From Cristatella mucedo (Eukaryota > Bryozoa > Phylactolaemata > Cristatellidae), in contig WPIO01000120.1 in the NCBI GenBank assembly GCA_009760855.2, forward strand, positions 560,001 through 624,000: DNA of 64,000 bases, written 5' to 3'. Positions 48,501 through 53,763 of the stretch are shown piece after piece (within the stretch, counting starts at the first letter, position 1; each line of letters begins with the position of its first letter). The notes beneath the pieces are model-generated. The model ran no database searches. It was not told where the DNA came from and was given only the letters and a program-made list of their open reading frames with translations. Made by a program: the position numbers and the translations under genes.

Positions 48501-51500
48501 ACCAGGTCATCTTCCTCCTCAATGGTCGGAGCACCTGCAAAATCGACAGCGCACTTGTCAATTCATTATGACTGTAAGGAAATTTGCCATCAAAGTACCA
48601 GCTTAGGAGCCAGTCTTACATTTACAGTAAAGGCTGACCGGTGCAAGAATAGTTGCGACAGCAAACATGGAAGTGAATTTCACTAACTTACCACTATATA
48701 TATATATTCCCACTGTCTTAATTACTTATTCCAATTCAAGATGCATGCTCTGCTGCTGCCATGCATAACTAACATTATAAATATTTCATTAGCCTCAGGT
48801 CCTGTCCAAGTACCTTTCAAAAAGGCTGTAGCCCACAACTCAACGAAGCTACACTAGACCGAAAAAACTTCGGTAACTTCTGCCCAATCTCCCTTCTACT
48901 GTAGTAGCAACGACACTGAAACCAGTCATGAAACACCAGCTAAACTCAATATTGAAACATAAAACCATACTAGTAAGCTCCAGTCTGGTTTTCGAGCTAA
49001 TCACTCCCCAGAGTCAGCATTACTTCACATGCATAACGACCTGCTTAGGAATGAGGACTTATATTGAGAATCTCTGCTTGTCTTGCTTGATCATTCGGGA
49101 GCTTTTGATACTATCAATCACCAAGTCCTTATTGAGCGCCTCTCATCTCGCCTGGGCATCACTAGCAATACGTTGCAATGGCTCAGGTCCAATCTCAGTG
49201 GGAGACTCCAGAGTTTTATATGAATGGACAAAGACCATCCGAGGAACTTCTGAAATATATGGTACTCGGGGATCTGCGCTTGGTAACATTCTGTTCACGA
49301 TTTATACTCTCCCTTTTACCGATGTGATTACCAAGCACAATCTAGGCTTCCACTTTTATGCAGATGACACTCAGTTGTACCTTTCCTTTGATCACTCCCA
49401 GCATTCCAGTATGTTGAATTCTTCCATTCTCTTGCTGCATGTATTGATGACGTCTGAACGTGGGTGGCAGCAAACTTTCTTAAATGAAATGCTTATAAAA
49501 ACAAACTTACTAATTATAGGCAAACCAAGTTCGATTCAGAAATTTGAAAGGCTAATGCTCAAAACAGGCTCTGTCAGCATATCTCCTGTTGAATCTGCAC
49601 GAAATCTTATCCTCTTGCCGATGTGATTGCCAAGCACAATCTAGGCTTTTACTTCTATGCCGACGACGGTCAGCTGTACAATTTTTTGGATCCCTCCTCA
49701 TCCTGCCGCACGTCAAATTCTCGCAACTCCAGTGCTGCAGGTATTTATGACATTCTCATATGAATGGCAGCAAATCCTAGTAAAATGAATGACGATAAAA
49801 CCAACTTTCTAGTTGAGGACAAACCAAGTGTGATTCGGAAATTTGAAAGGCTGACGCTCAAAGCTGGCTCTGCCAGCTTATTTTCTGTTGAATCTGCACG
49901 AAATCTAGGTGTCATGTTCCAAGGCGACCTTTCATTATACAACCTATGAGCTCCACTATCAAGTCTACCTACCTTCGGCTACAGAACATTGCTAAAATTC
50001 GGGCTTTTGTAGGCAGGGATACCACATTTACGTTGGTCCATGCATTTGTGACATTCCGTCCTGACTTCTGTAACTCACTGCTTGCTAGTCTACCGGCCTG
50101 TGCAATCAGGGGCTAAACTGGATCAGCTGGTGCAAAACGCTGCAGCTGTACTTTCATAACGTGAGCGTCGCAGTTGCCACACCACACCACTTCTGGCTGA
50201 CTTGTACTTGCTACCTGTCAAGCAACACATCGACTTCAAGATTTTGTCGCTCACTTTTAGGGCCCTTCATTATTTGGCTTCAGCCTACCTATCAGATATA
50301 CTGCCCCACAATGCTAAGCATCGTACCACCAGCTTTTCGGAATTGAACCTGTTTAATTATACCTCAATTAATACAATTATCAAACCCTATGGAGACCTGC
50401 ATTTAGTTCGCATACTCCCAAAGCCTGGAACTCACTCCCGACTTGCTTCACAACATCTCTTGGCTTGTTGGCCTTTACAATGAAACTGAAAACGCATTTA
50501 TTTATCATAGCGTTAGTGGGTCCCTGTGATTAATTCTGTCTGTGCTCATACAAGCTGACACTGTGCATGATGCCACTAACCACACTTACATGCTGACTAT
50601 GTGTGTGGCACCCCTAACCATGTTATTACTGCTGCTTATTGAGCATGGTTCCATTAATCATTCGATCGTGCTTCCTTTGCAGCAAATCTAAAGTGTCTAG
50701 AAAGAGATTGGGTTCTCTGAGGGCGCTTTATCAAGTGCATTATTACTAAGCTAGGTTTTTCCATCAGTCCCAACGTTAACCGTCCTAACCGTCCCTGATG
50801 GCATATCTATATAGAATCACTCGTGATATATTTACAGTCGGCACACTGCAGTACAACAAAAATGAGTAACGCTAAGTACTAGTTGAAAAGTGGGAGACAA
50901 TCTGCTACTTTGCATATGTAGTTACAACCTACACTCTCACAGTTGAAAGTATAGATTGAAATGCTGTACTTCACAGGATTATGAACATAACATAGTTTTC
51001 CCATAGTTGGCCAAGACATCGCAGCAGATTTAGCCCTCTCTTCCCTGAAGCCCATAGTGACAGCTGAGTTTATGGTGACTAAGCTTAGACCTGGGGAGTT
51101 TGCATATTGGAAGGCTACTAAAGTGAGCCCAATTGACCAGAAGTCGCAATGCGGCGTCCTTTGTTAAGCGATGGACATGATTAACTAGAATACGTACGTA
51201 ATTCTTCAAGCCGGCTTCCTATCTAGGTAATACAGATTTGGAAATGGTCAGCCCCTCAACTGCCTCAGTTCAGGCATCTCAATGTAGATTCGTAACCTGG
51301 CACGGATGAACAAATATCTTAAAATTAGGTAGATATTTTATGAAAAGACTAAAATATATCTTTTAAAATATTCAATTTTTCCTCATTTATTGACTTTGCT
51401 CCAACTAATAATAACTAGAAGCTGGCAGTCAATAGAGCAGGCTCACCGGCTAGATAAGAGGATACTCAGGCCAGCTTTCCAGAGGGAATGTCCGAGTATA

Positions 51501-53763
51501 CAACTAGTTTTAGGCTACTTATAATGACAGTGCGTCTGCATCTTACCCACGAAGAAGAAATTTGCTCATTGGGGATTTACTTATACTATATAGGAAGCAT
51601 TATACGATTAGCAACAACATTTTCAGTGTCAGTAAACGTTCGAAAACAGGATTATTGGCATTGACCCAAAAAATATGGTGAGGAAAAGGTACGGTTTTAG
51701 CTTCTTTGTGCATGTCGCCAACCCAGCGAATAACGGGACATCTGTCTGCAGTGAATTGTAGACTTTGTGAACATATGAACTAGAGGCATGATCTCCAGAC
51801 AATTTGAGGTTAGTGCCTGGTAAAGCTGAATGACGTGAGTCAGGCTAGCAGGTGGAAGCATACCTATCCTGATTCAGCTGAAGTTCTTATGGGTATGCTA
51901 TAGCAAGAGTATGAAGTACCTTAATATGGGTGTTCAGAGACCTTGAAGTTAAAGCTCTGCTTGATAGGGAACCAGTACAGGTCGGAGAGGGGCAGTGCAA
52001 TGTGGTAACTATGACGTTTGCTCCACACAAGCCTGTCTGCAGAATTGTATACCAAGTGTAACAGCCTAATTACATCGGCCGGAAGACCTTCTAGTTGTTG
52101 GCCACCCAAGTATATAAGCAGTGTCAAAATGTTTGACAAACTTGGATGTGTGATCACTTTCTAAGAAGATCCAAATATGTGCGATGTTACAAGGCTGACA
52201 GTTGGCAGACTCGATTGCAGAGCTGACATGGCTGTTAAGCAAAGAGTCATTTTTTGTAAAAGAAAAATCCAGATTTCATGCTGAAAGTAAGCAGATATGC
52301 CAGCAAAGCCTTTTTTGAGGGTTATAATTTCAACTAATAAGTCACAATGGGTTCAAGCAGAAAAGTCATTGGCTTTATTGGCATTCAATTCGACATAGTT
52401 TGTGTCCCTCCAAGTGCGAATGTAAGCAAAACATTCAGCTTGGGAGTCGAGGGAGTTTGACCAGCCTGAAGGCAGGGAAGGATCAACATTACTGCAAGAT
52501 GTGTGTCGTTGGCATAGCAGCAAAGGCGTATATTGTGCTCGGCAATTATATCGGGAAAGGGGAAAGTATAAATTGGGATAAGAAGTGGGTGAAACACAGA
52601 GCTTTGAGATACCCCCTACTTTAGCTGTCCTTCGTGTGACTGCTGCCGGTTGACATTAATGCTCTGTTGTCTAACACTGAGATAGGACCTAAACCATCGT
52701 GGCGTGGTGCAAGTCATGCCCAACGAGATGAGAGGTTATCGAGAAAGGAAAGTACTGCCAAAAGGTTAAGCAAGCAAAGTCGAGACACTCTAGCAAAGTA
52801 TGCATTATTGAGAAGACGATTTCACACTCGAAGCATTACGAACTAGGTGGAGTGATTGGCTCGAAAACGTTACAGATACCCAATACTCGTTTGGGCTAAA
52901 TTTTGACTCGTGACCTCAAGAATGCCTCACTGGCTTGCTGCTCTCAGCTGACGTCACAATCTGCTCGTTGTGTTAAGTTGATGCTGCCAGTGGCATCGAC
53001 AAAGAGAAAACGTTTCAATAGATTAAAATGTGGCACTAGTTCTAGAGACTATGTGAATAAGCAAATAGAGAGAAAAGTCGATAGCCATCTAAAGGTGAAG
53101 CCGGTGGAAATAAATAATGCTGTCATCGGGAGAAACAAATAGAGCAAGTTTCCAATTTAGAATGCAAAATCTAGTGCTATTGTCAAATCCAGGCTAATGC
53201 TGACCTTGCTCTCTGAGTCAAGAAGGGCCAAAGGCAATACTGCCAGCTCGACATCGGGGCTGTGCAGAGAAGCACCACTGTGCTGTTGTGCTTCACCCTG
53301 TTTCATTTGGTGACTGTTATAACACTCTCGGGTCTCGACAGGTCACAGCATGCTGTACAATCAGTGCTGCTGGAACACGTAAAAAGAGCTACCTCAGTCT
53401 GTTTGCATGCACTGTCACGGGCTCTGCATTTCGCTAGCTATCCATTTCTAATACATCCCCTCTGTCTTCTCCAAGCGACTGACTCTGCTTTACCTTTCCA
53501 AGTGACTTGGCCAGTCTCCTTGCCCCAGCCCAACAGCACATGCAAGTGCCTGCCTTTGGAGGGAGGCATGGAAGGGTCGGATGCATACGGCCACTCTAGA
53601 TTGGCTTTTGATAGGCATTCGGAGACTGCGCGTGTCAGACACTCAGTCAAAGTCTCCTTGCCCTATAGAGCTTCTAGTTGACTGTCACACGAACGAGTTT
53701 GACTGCTGAGCACATGGAAAGCAGAGTTTACTTACAAGCTCTAACTTGCAGGTCTTTCACCAT
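11000..53763 (-). CDS. RGS22: RGS22-like regulator of G-protein signalling, 20-exon gene model
   Basis: RGS-domain proteins bind active G-alpha subunits and usually speed GTP hydrolysis. RGS22 in mammals is a large testis/ciliary member with several RGS-type modules. The exons align with vertebrate RGS22 in order. Exons 2-3 read [30 protein letters not shown]. Exon 4 has [11 protein letters not shown]. Exon 5 has [20 protein letters not shown]. Exon 8 has [19 protein letters not shown]. Exon 12 has [15 protein letters not shown]. Exon 14 has [14 protein letters not shown] and [15 protein letters not shown]. Exon 15 has [12 protein letters not shown]. Exon 16 has [20 protein letters not shown]. 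Exon 17 has [17 protein letters not shown]. Exon 18 has [15 protein letters not shown]. The model has about 1,750 codons, against about 1,260 in mammals; the excess is linker. Splice phases agree at all junctions except exon 10/11. Weak points are exon 1, exon 20 and the exon 11 acceptor. Confidence 0.92.
11440..11750. other. GC/CpG-rich block open on both strands
   Basis: A CpG-rich stretch adjoining exon 20, with open frames on the plus strand (11474-11731) and minus strand (11445-11747). Neither translation resembles a known family; both are Ala/Pro/Arg-rich as expected from composition. It could hold an alternative exon of the RGS22-like gene or a CpG-rich regulatory element. I see no strong donor that would close a minus-strand exon here. 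Confidence 0.35.
11942..11990. repeat. 13-bp minisatellite, about 3.7 copies
   Basis: Unit GGTAATGTATAAC, alternating with a one-base variant GGTAATGCATAAC; the last copy is partial. It lies in intron 19. Confidence 0.9.
12367..12512 (+). mobile_element. tRNA-derived SINE with LINE-like tail
   Basis: Starts with a tRNA-like A box (TGGCCCAGTGG) and a B-box-like GGGTTTGAGCACT about 45 bp further on. It then has a short body and the tail 'gattaagttctcttagggtg' followed by 'ctatataaatcaattat'. The tail resembles the LINE A 3' end ('gagattaagttctctgaggg', then 'cgctttatcaagtgc'). The same head-tail arrangement recurs at 43.04-43.18 kb, which supports a dispersed family. It lies in intron 19. Confidence 0.72.
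14251..14494 (-). CDS. RGS22: RGS22-like exon 19
   Basis: Acceptor '...gatgtgccag', phase 0; donor G/GTAGGT, leaving phase 1. Encodes [19 protein letters not shown], then a charged stretch and [18 protein letters not shown]. The last part aligns with the PTWCYSKYIEALEQERILL region of vertebrate RGS22 near its C-terminus. The acidic DDEDDD run is a lineage feature. Another AG lies upstream (TAG/CCATG), but it would not match the phase of exon 18. Confidence 0.75.
15253..15414 (-). CDS. RGS22: RGS22-like exon 18 (end of last RGS module, coiled segment)
   Basis: Acceptor TTTGCAG and donor GAAG/GTGAGT; 54 codons in phase 0. [20 protein letters not shown] closes the RGS module, followed by [20 protein letters not shown] and LEEQKEK. 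That is a highly charged helix matching the vertebrate VLERRQEYNKQKKK segment. Confidence 0.93.
16096..16275 (-). CDS. RGS22: RGS22-like exon 17 (RGS module)
   Basis: Acceptor TTCTCCAG, donor CAG/GTAAGA, 60 codons in phase 0. [33 protein letters not shown] and [14 protein letters not shown] align almost gap-free with vertebrate RGS22, one of the most conserved stretches in the gene. Confidence 0.96.
17017..17178 (-). CDS. RGS22: RGS22-like exon 16 (RGS module)
   Basis: Acceptor ATTGTAG, donor AAG/GTAAGC, 54 codons in phase 0. [40 protein letters not shown] and [13 protein letters not shown] form the first helices of an RGS fold; the FW.EVQKYK motif is typical of RGS domains. Confidence 0.95.
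17179..19376 (-). other. RGS22-like intron 15
   Basis: About 2.2 kb, AT-rich, with a (TA)n array near 17927-17959. No mobile element or RNA gene recognised. Confidence 0.6.
17927..17959. repeat. (TA)n microsatellite
   Basis: About 16 TA units, followed by ATGCATGCAT-like sequence, in intron 15. Confidence 0.95.
19377..19604 (-). CDS. RGS22: RGS22-like exon 15 (RGS module)
   Basis: Acceptor CTGCAG, donor AAG/GTACAC, 76 codons in phase 0. [40 protein letters not shown] and [17 protein letters not shown] match the vertebrate SGGWGKIL, VQNRLENVWLPLFLASEQF and MKDIAEELLLQKAEKK blocks, the C-terminal half of the RGS module started in exon 14. The donor GTACAC departs from the usual GTRAGT. Confidence 0.95.
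20518..20850 (-). CDS. RGS22: RGS22-like exon 14 (RGS module)
   Basis: Acceptor TTGCAG, donor CAG/GTATAC, 111 codons in phase 0. [20 protein letters not shown] and [20 protein letters not shown] form the core RGS helices; [20 protein letters not shown] follows. This is the best-matching exon to RGS22. Confidence 0.97.
21577..21668. repeat. Perfect 92-bp palindrome (46-bp arms, no spacer)
   Basis: The left arm 21577-21622 is the exact reverse complement of the right arm 21623-21668. The centre is ATTTTG/CAAAAT. No spacer and no mismatch was found; symmetry is lost immediately outside (GACTGA left, CATCAG right). It lies in intron 13, about 115 bp from the tail of a LINE A copy. It is not a normal transposon end. 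A recent inverted duplication or a fold-back sequencing/assembly artefact are the main explanations. Confidence 0.97.
21785..22690 (-). mobile_element. LINE A 3' fragment with tail
   Basis: Minus-strand copy with the tail hairpin region at its low-coordinate end (plus strand 'aaagcgccctcagagaactc', then 'aatctcttt'), a short degenerate AAT run, the 3' UTR and the ORF2 C-terminus. The frame over 22069-22401 reads [20 protein letters not shown], then [13 protein letters not shown], typical of L2/CR1 elements. It is 5'-truncated, in intron 13. Confidence 0.88.
22973..23056 (-). CDS. RGS22: RGS22-like exon 13
   Basis: Acceptor TCTTACAG, donor AGT/GTAAGT, 28 codons in phase 0: [20 protein letters not shown], then QRRGLLKS. 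It corresponds to the VEETRQLDSTYFRKLQAL linker of vertebrate RGS22. Consensus splice sites and phase support it more than sequence identity. Just downstream (22941-22951) there is an 11-G run in the intron. Confidence 0.82.
23246..23542 (-). CDS. RGS22: RGS22-like exon 12
   Basis: Acceptor AATTGTAG, donor GAA/GTAAGC, 99 codons in phase 0. [40 protein letters not shown] and [20 protein letters not shown] align with the vertebrate LWKNSVYFWFDLQAYHQLFY through EDLFDTAEEYILLLL block. The FW.D.QEY element and the following helices are RGS-like. Confidence 0.95.
25790..26215 (+). mobile_element. LINE A endonuclease-region fragment
   Basis: DNA and broken translation parallel the LINE A copy at 63.38-63.9 kb: 'gtgatttcaa' (GDFN region), 'tctcttgtggctcatgt.cg', 'gggtcacacac.cga'-like sequence, [20 protein letters not shown] and [11 protein letters not shown] (compare MQISFNLQCVPTSSSKITCE and SRNLKTLDIDA). 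The catalytic motifs are degraded. It lacks the 3' half and sits in intron 11. Confidence 0.72.
27381..27528. repeat. (TG)n microsatellite, two arrays
   Basis: A 44-bp pure TG array (27381-27424) and a second array with interruptions (about 27487-27528), separated by GT-rich sequence. In intron 11. The open frames across it are repeat artefacts. Confidence 0.95.
27801..28003. mobile_element. hAT-type MITE with 8-bp target-site duplication
   Basis: A 187-bp element (27809-27995) is bounded by imperfect terminal inverted repeats: left CAGTTGCTCTCAGACTG, right (reverse complement) CATTGGTTCTCAACCTT. The CA.TGGTTCTCAA pattern and inner GGGTC.CGA/GGTCGTGG blocks are those of hAT-superfamily non-autonomous elements. 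It is flanked by CTCTAAGG (27801-27808) and CTCTATGG (27996-28003), an 8-bp duplication with one mismatch, the length expected for hAT. It has no transposase and sits in intron 11. Confidence 0.85.
28337..29180 (-). CDS. RGS22: RGS22-like exon 11 (long low-complexity linker)
   Basis: The open frame ends at donor AAG/GTAAGT in phase 0, joining well to exon 12 (EASKNK/WILSC; compare GNKLWKNS). The body is Ser/Ala/Arg/Gln-rich with a six-glutamine tract (CAG repeats near 28880) and ends [34 protein letters not shown], matching vertebrate LGGSDMENLLQSLY..., GFFFTKFCEHSGNK. The 5' edge is uncertain: the best acceptor (TCTGCAG at 29181) leaves one base before the first codon, whereas exon 10 ends in phase 0. 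A weaker in-phase AG lies at 29138-29139, or an exon between is missing. Confidence 0.88.
29758..29823. repeat. (TC)n microsatellite
   Basis: About 33 uninterrupted TC units in intron 10. Confidence 0.97.
30298..30425 (+). mobile_element. LINE B 3'-terminal fragment
   Basis: 'gtctgttggctaccgaatgg' followed by 'gtaccgaaagccgctta' is identical to the LINE B copy at 8190-8220, and similarity continues through 'acagacggagatta'. Only about 130 bp of the 3' end is present, as expected from severe 5' truncation during target-primed reverse transcription. In intron 10. Confidence 0.85.
31738..32032 (-). CDS. RGS22: RGS22-like exon 10
   Basis: Acceptor CGTTGCAG restores the tryptophan split between exons (TG/G). 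APRYVLQRS aligns with vertebrate APRFCVTHS, and [15 protein letters not shown] with ATLLPLRPKSCIPQI. Donor AAG/GTACGT in phase 0. A central Ser/Ala/Arg-rich insert separates the two conserved parts. Confidence 0.9.
32033..32135 (-). other. 103-bp mini-intron (intron 9)
   Basis: GTAACT...GTTGCAG separates the two halves of a conserved LLTYW/APRY block, so its removal is well supported by homology. If it were retained, the tryptophan codon would be followed directly by TAA. Confidence 0.9.
32136..32297 (-). CDS. RGS22: RGS22-like exon 9
   Basis: Acceptor GATTTCAG in phase 2, following CG from exon 8. [20 protein letters not shown] and [20 protein letters not shown], then VAEPLLTYW, match vertebrate YYLSAEILSKFKLLDGSQW...QSEVLKPLLLYW. 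This is the end of the first RGS-type module. Donor TG/GTAACT. Confidence 0.93.
33178..33287 (-). CDS. RGS22: RGS22-like exon 8 (first RGS-type module)
   Basis: Acceptor TTTTGAAG (weak pyrimidine tract) in phase 0; donor [28 protein letters not shown], then [15 protein letters not shown], match vertebrate EFERFKKFIKGTLGERYWWLWMDIERLK. The W.LW.DIDR element is the RGS helix signature. Confidence 0.94.
33440..34230 (-). CDS. RGS22: RGS22-like exon 7 (long variable linker)
   Basis: Acceptor TTTTGTAG (phase 1), donor AAA/GTAAGC (phase 0), 263 codons open without interruption. Rich in Ser, Ala, Asp, Glu and Arg, with acidic runs such as [19 protein letters not shown]. It corresponds to the acidic EEEEGEEEE linker region of vertebrate RGS22 but is longer and not alignable. 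Support is the open length, GC/codon bias, flanking splice sites and phase agreement. Confidence 0.85.
34845..35182 (-). CDS. RGS22: RGS22-like exon 6
   Basis: Acceptor CCTGTAG; the G completes the ATG codon begun in exon 5. [20 protein letters not shown] matches vertebrate FYVSLGEASYTQTKDWFALA, followed by a Ser/Thr-rich stretch with [15 protein letters not shown]. The proposed donor GGAG/GTACCG gives the phase that exon 7 needs but is a weak consensus, so the 3' edge is less certain. Confidence 0.85.
35183..38758 (-). other. RGS22-like intron 5
   Basis: About 3.6 kb. Contains a LINE A fragment (35815-36175). Minus-strand open frames at 36175-36706 and 37648-37866 have plausible splice-like flanks, but their translations do not match RGS22 and would break the exon 5/6 phase match. 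I regard them as non-coding. Confidence 0.6.
35815..36175 (-). mobile_element. LINE A fragment, internal
   Basis: Plus-strand landmarks 'tcaggggatgtcgtgacg', 'ttccaggctttggga', 'ggttcgtacgaggtataggt', 'ccgaaaagcaggtggca', 'agccagtgcaggtcggcgag' place it in the ORF2 C-terminus. It lacks the tail and has indels. In intron 5. Confidence 0.82.
38759..39003 (-). CDS. RGS22: RGS22-like exon 5
   Basis: Acceptor TTATAG, donor AT/GTAAGT (phase 2). [20 protein letters not shown] and [20 protein letters not shown] match vertebrate LSREEGIKWIKKERLPAFLE and CYFEYRLAKLVSQV. The C-terminal part is a Pro/Lys/Asp-rich linker ([20 protein letters not shown]). Confidence 0.96.
39659..39889 (-). CDS. RGS22: RGS22-like exon 4
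   Basis: Acceptor CTCCTAG, donor ACG/GTAAGC, 77 codons in phase 0. [20 protein letters not shown], then [20 protein letters not shown], correspond to vertebrate TFSEAIRFNADYGVFEVAND and QFLEKQLKKIL. The plus-strand open frame across this exon (39743-40048) is its antisense shadow. Confidence 0.94.
40280..40757 (+). mobile_element. LINE A 3' end, split by a nested LINE B
   Basis: The part at 40280-40417 matches the LINE A 3' UTR ('actgacactgtgcatg', 'cacccctaaccatgttatta'). The part at 40656-40757 is the continuing 3' tail ('tttgcagcaattgtaaag', 'aaaagagattgagtgctctg', ending in ATT repeats). In the copy at 50.6 kb these two parts are adjacent, so about 238 bp was inserted here. Confidence 0.82.
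40420..40655 (-). mobile_element. LINE B 3' fragment nested in LINE A
   Basis: The minus-strand frame reads [20 protein letters not shown], then [14 protein letters not shown], close to QFLCNDNYSPTADYGKSFSA and CYFHATHYLNCSPD of the LINE B copy at 8.03-8.15 kb, followed by the shared 3' UTR. It lies in opposite orientation to the host LINE A copy. Confidence 0.85.
41716..41778 (-). CDS. RGS22: RGS22-like exon 3
   Basis: Acceptor ATTTCAG, donor CCG/GTAGGT, 21 codons in phase 0: [20 protein letters not shown] plus P. Vertebrate RGS22 reads EDSLATDDFLVDYFNEFLSLP at the same place, so this small exon is certain. Confidence 0.96.
42264..42505. repeat. Microsatellite cluster: (GA)n, (AAT)n, (TG)n
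   Basis: Three arrays within 250 bp: GA-rich (42264-42312), ATA/AAT-rich (42414-42441) and TG (42471-42505). The short open frames through them are artefacts. Confidence 0.92.
43040..43180 (+). mobile_element. tRNA-derived SINE with LINE-like tail
   Basis: Same family as the SINE at 12.37 kb: 'cccagaccaaggaatggccg', 'gcgggttgagcccc' (B-box-like), 'gtgaagtgcctgaa', then 'gattaagttctcttagggc' and 'actatacaaatga'. The A-box end is decayed. In intron 2. Confidence 0.72.
47958..48178 (-). mobile_element. LINE A 3'-terminal fragment with (ATT)n tail
   Basis: On the plus strand: (AAT)n, 'gcacttgataaagcgccctc', 'aatctctttctaggcgcttt', 'gctgcaaag', then the 'atgcacagggtcagcatgca' 3' UTR blocks. It is heavily 5'-truncated and lies about 325 bp downstream of exon 2, in intron 2. 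Confidence 0.9.
48503..48534 (-). CDS. RGS22: RGS22-like exon 2 (32-nt micro-exon)
   Basis: Acceptor TTTTGCAG and donor CTG/GTGAGT flank 32 nt that enter with 2 bases of a split codon and then read [10 protein letters not shown], continuing into exon 3. Vertebrate RGS22 reads PPTVTEEEFEDSLATDD here. Good splice sites, phase and homology together make this small exon convincing. Confidence 0.88.
48760..50755 (+). mobile_element. LINE A copy, reverse transcriptase to tail, with internal duplication
   Basis: Order: 'attagcctcaggtcctgtcc' (upstream of RT), [12 protein letters not shown]-like and [12 protein letters not shown] (the FDTINH block in another frame), [31 protein letters not shown] (catalytic motif intact in frame), then a second copy of the same interval, an ORF2 C-terminus around 50161-50483, a 3' UTR, and the tail 'tttgcagcaaatctaaag...gagggcgctttatcaagtgc' with ATT. 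Many frameshifts and stops make it non-functional. The duplicated units are 49303-49607 and 49608-49906. In intron 1. Confidence 0.9.
51735..52860 (-). mobile_element. LINE A copy, strongly diverged
   Basis: Plus-strand landmarks follow the order of the 61.5-62.7 kb copy: 'gaacatatgaactagaggca', 'ccagtacaggtcggagagg', 'agcctgtctgcagaattgta', 'aagtcattggctttattggc', 'cgtggcgtggtgcaagtc.tgcccaacgagatgagaggt'. The minus-strand frame over 52385-52597 reads [20 protein letters not shown] and NDTHL (the YADDTQL block degraded to YANDTHL). It is older than the other long copies. Confidence 0.8.
53736..53763 (-). CDS. RGS22: RGS22-like exon 1, coding part (start codon)
   Basis: Minus-strand GTGCC-ATG-G gives a Kozak-like start. 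Nine codons, MVKDLQVRA, and one base end at a full-consensus donor T/GTAAGT; the split codon joins to exon 2 as TGT. The result, [19 protein letters not shown], has almost the same spacing as vertebrate MPEKRLTAEPPTVTEEE. Support is position, phase and splice consensus; identity is too low to prove it, and a different first exon upstream is possible. Confidence 0.55.

Larger units (their letters stand above)
41779..48502 (-). other. RGS22-like intron 2
   Basis: About 6.7 kb. Contains (GA)n (42264-42312), an AAT/AAAAT run near 42414-42441, (TG)n (42471-42505), a SINE (43040-43180), a small (TG)n near 46905-46928 and a LINE A tail (47958-48178). The remaining sequence, including 44.6-46.7 kb, is AT-rich with nothing recognised. 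Confidence 0.6.
48535..53735 (-). other. RGS22-like intron 1
   Basis: About 5.2 kb, if exon 1 is correct. Holds two LINE A copies in opposite orientation (48760-50755 plus, 51735-52860 minus). Plus-strand open frames at 52903-53142 and 53262-53681 have no recognisable domain. Confidence 0.5.
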
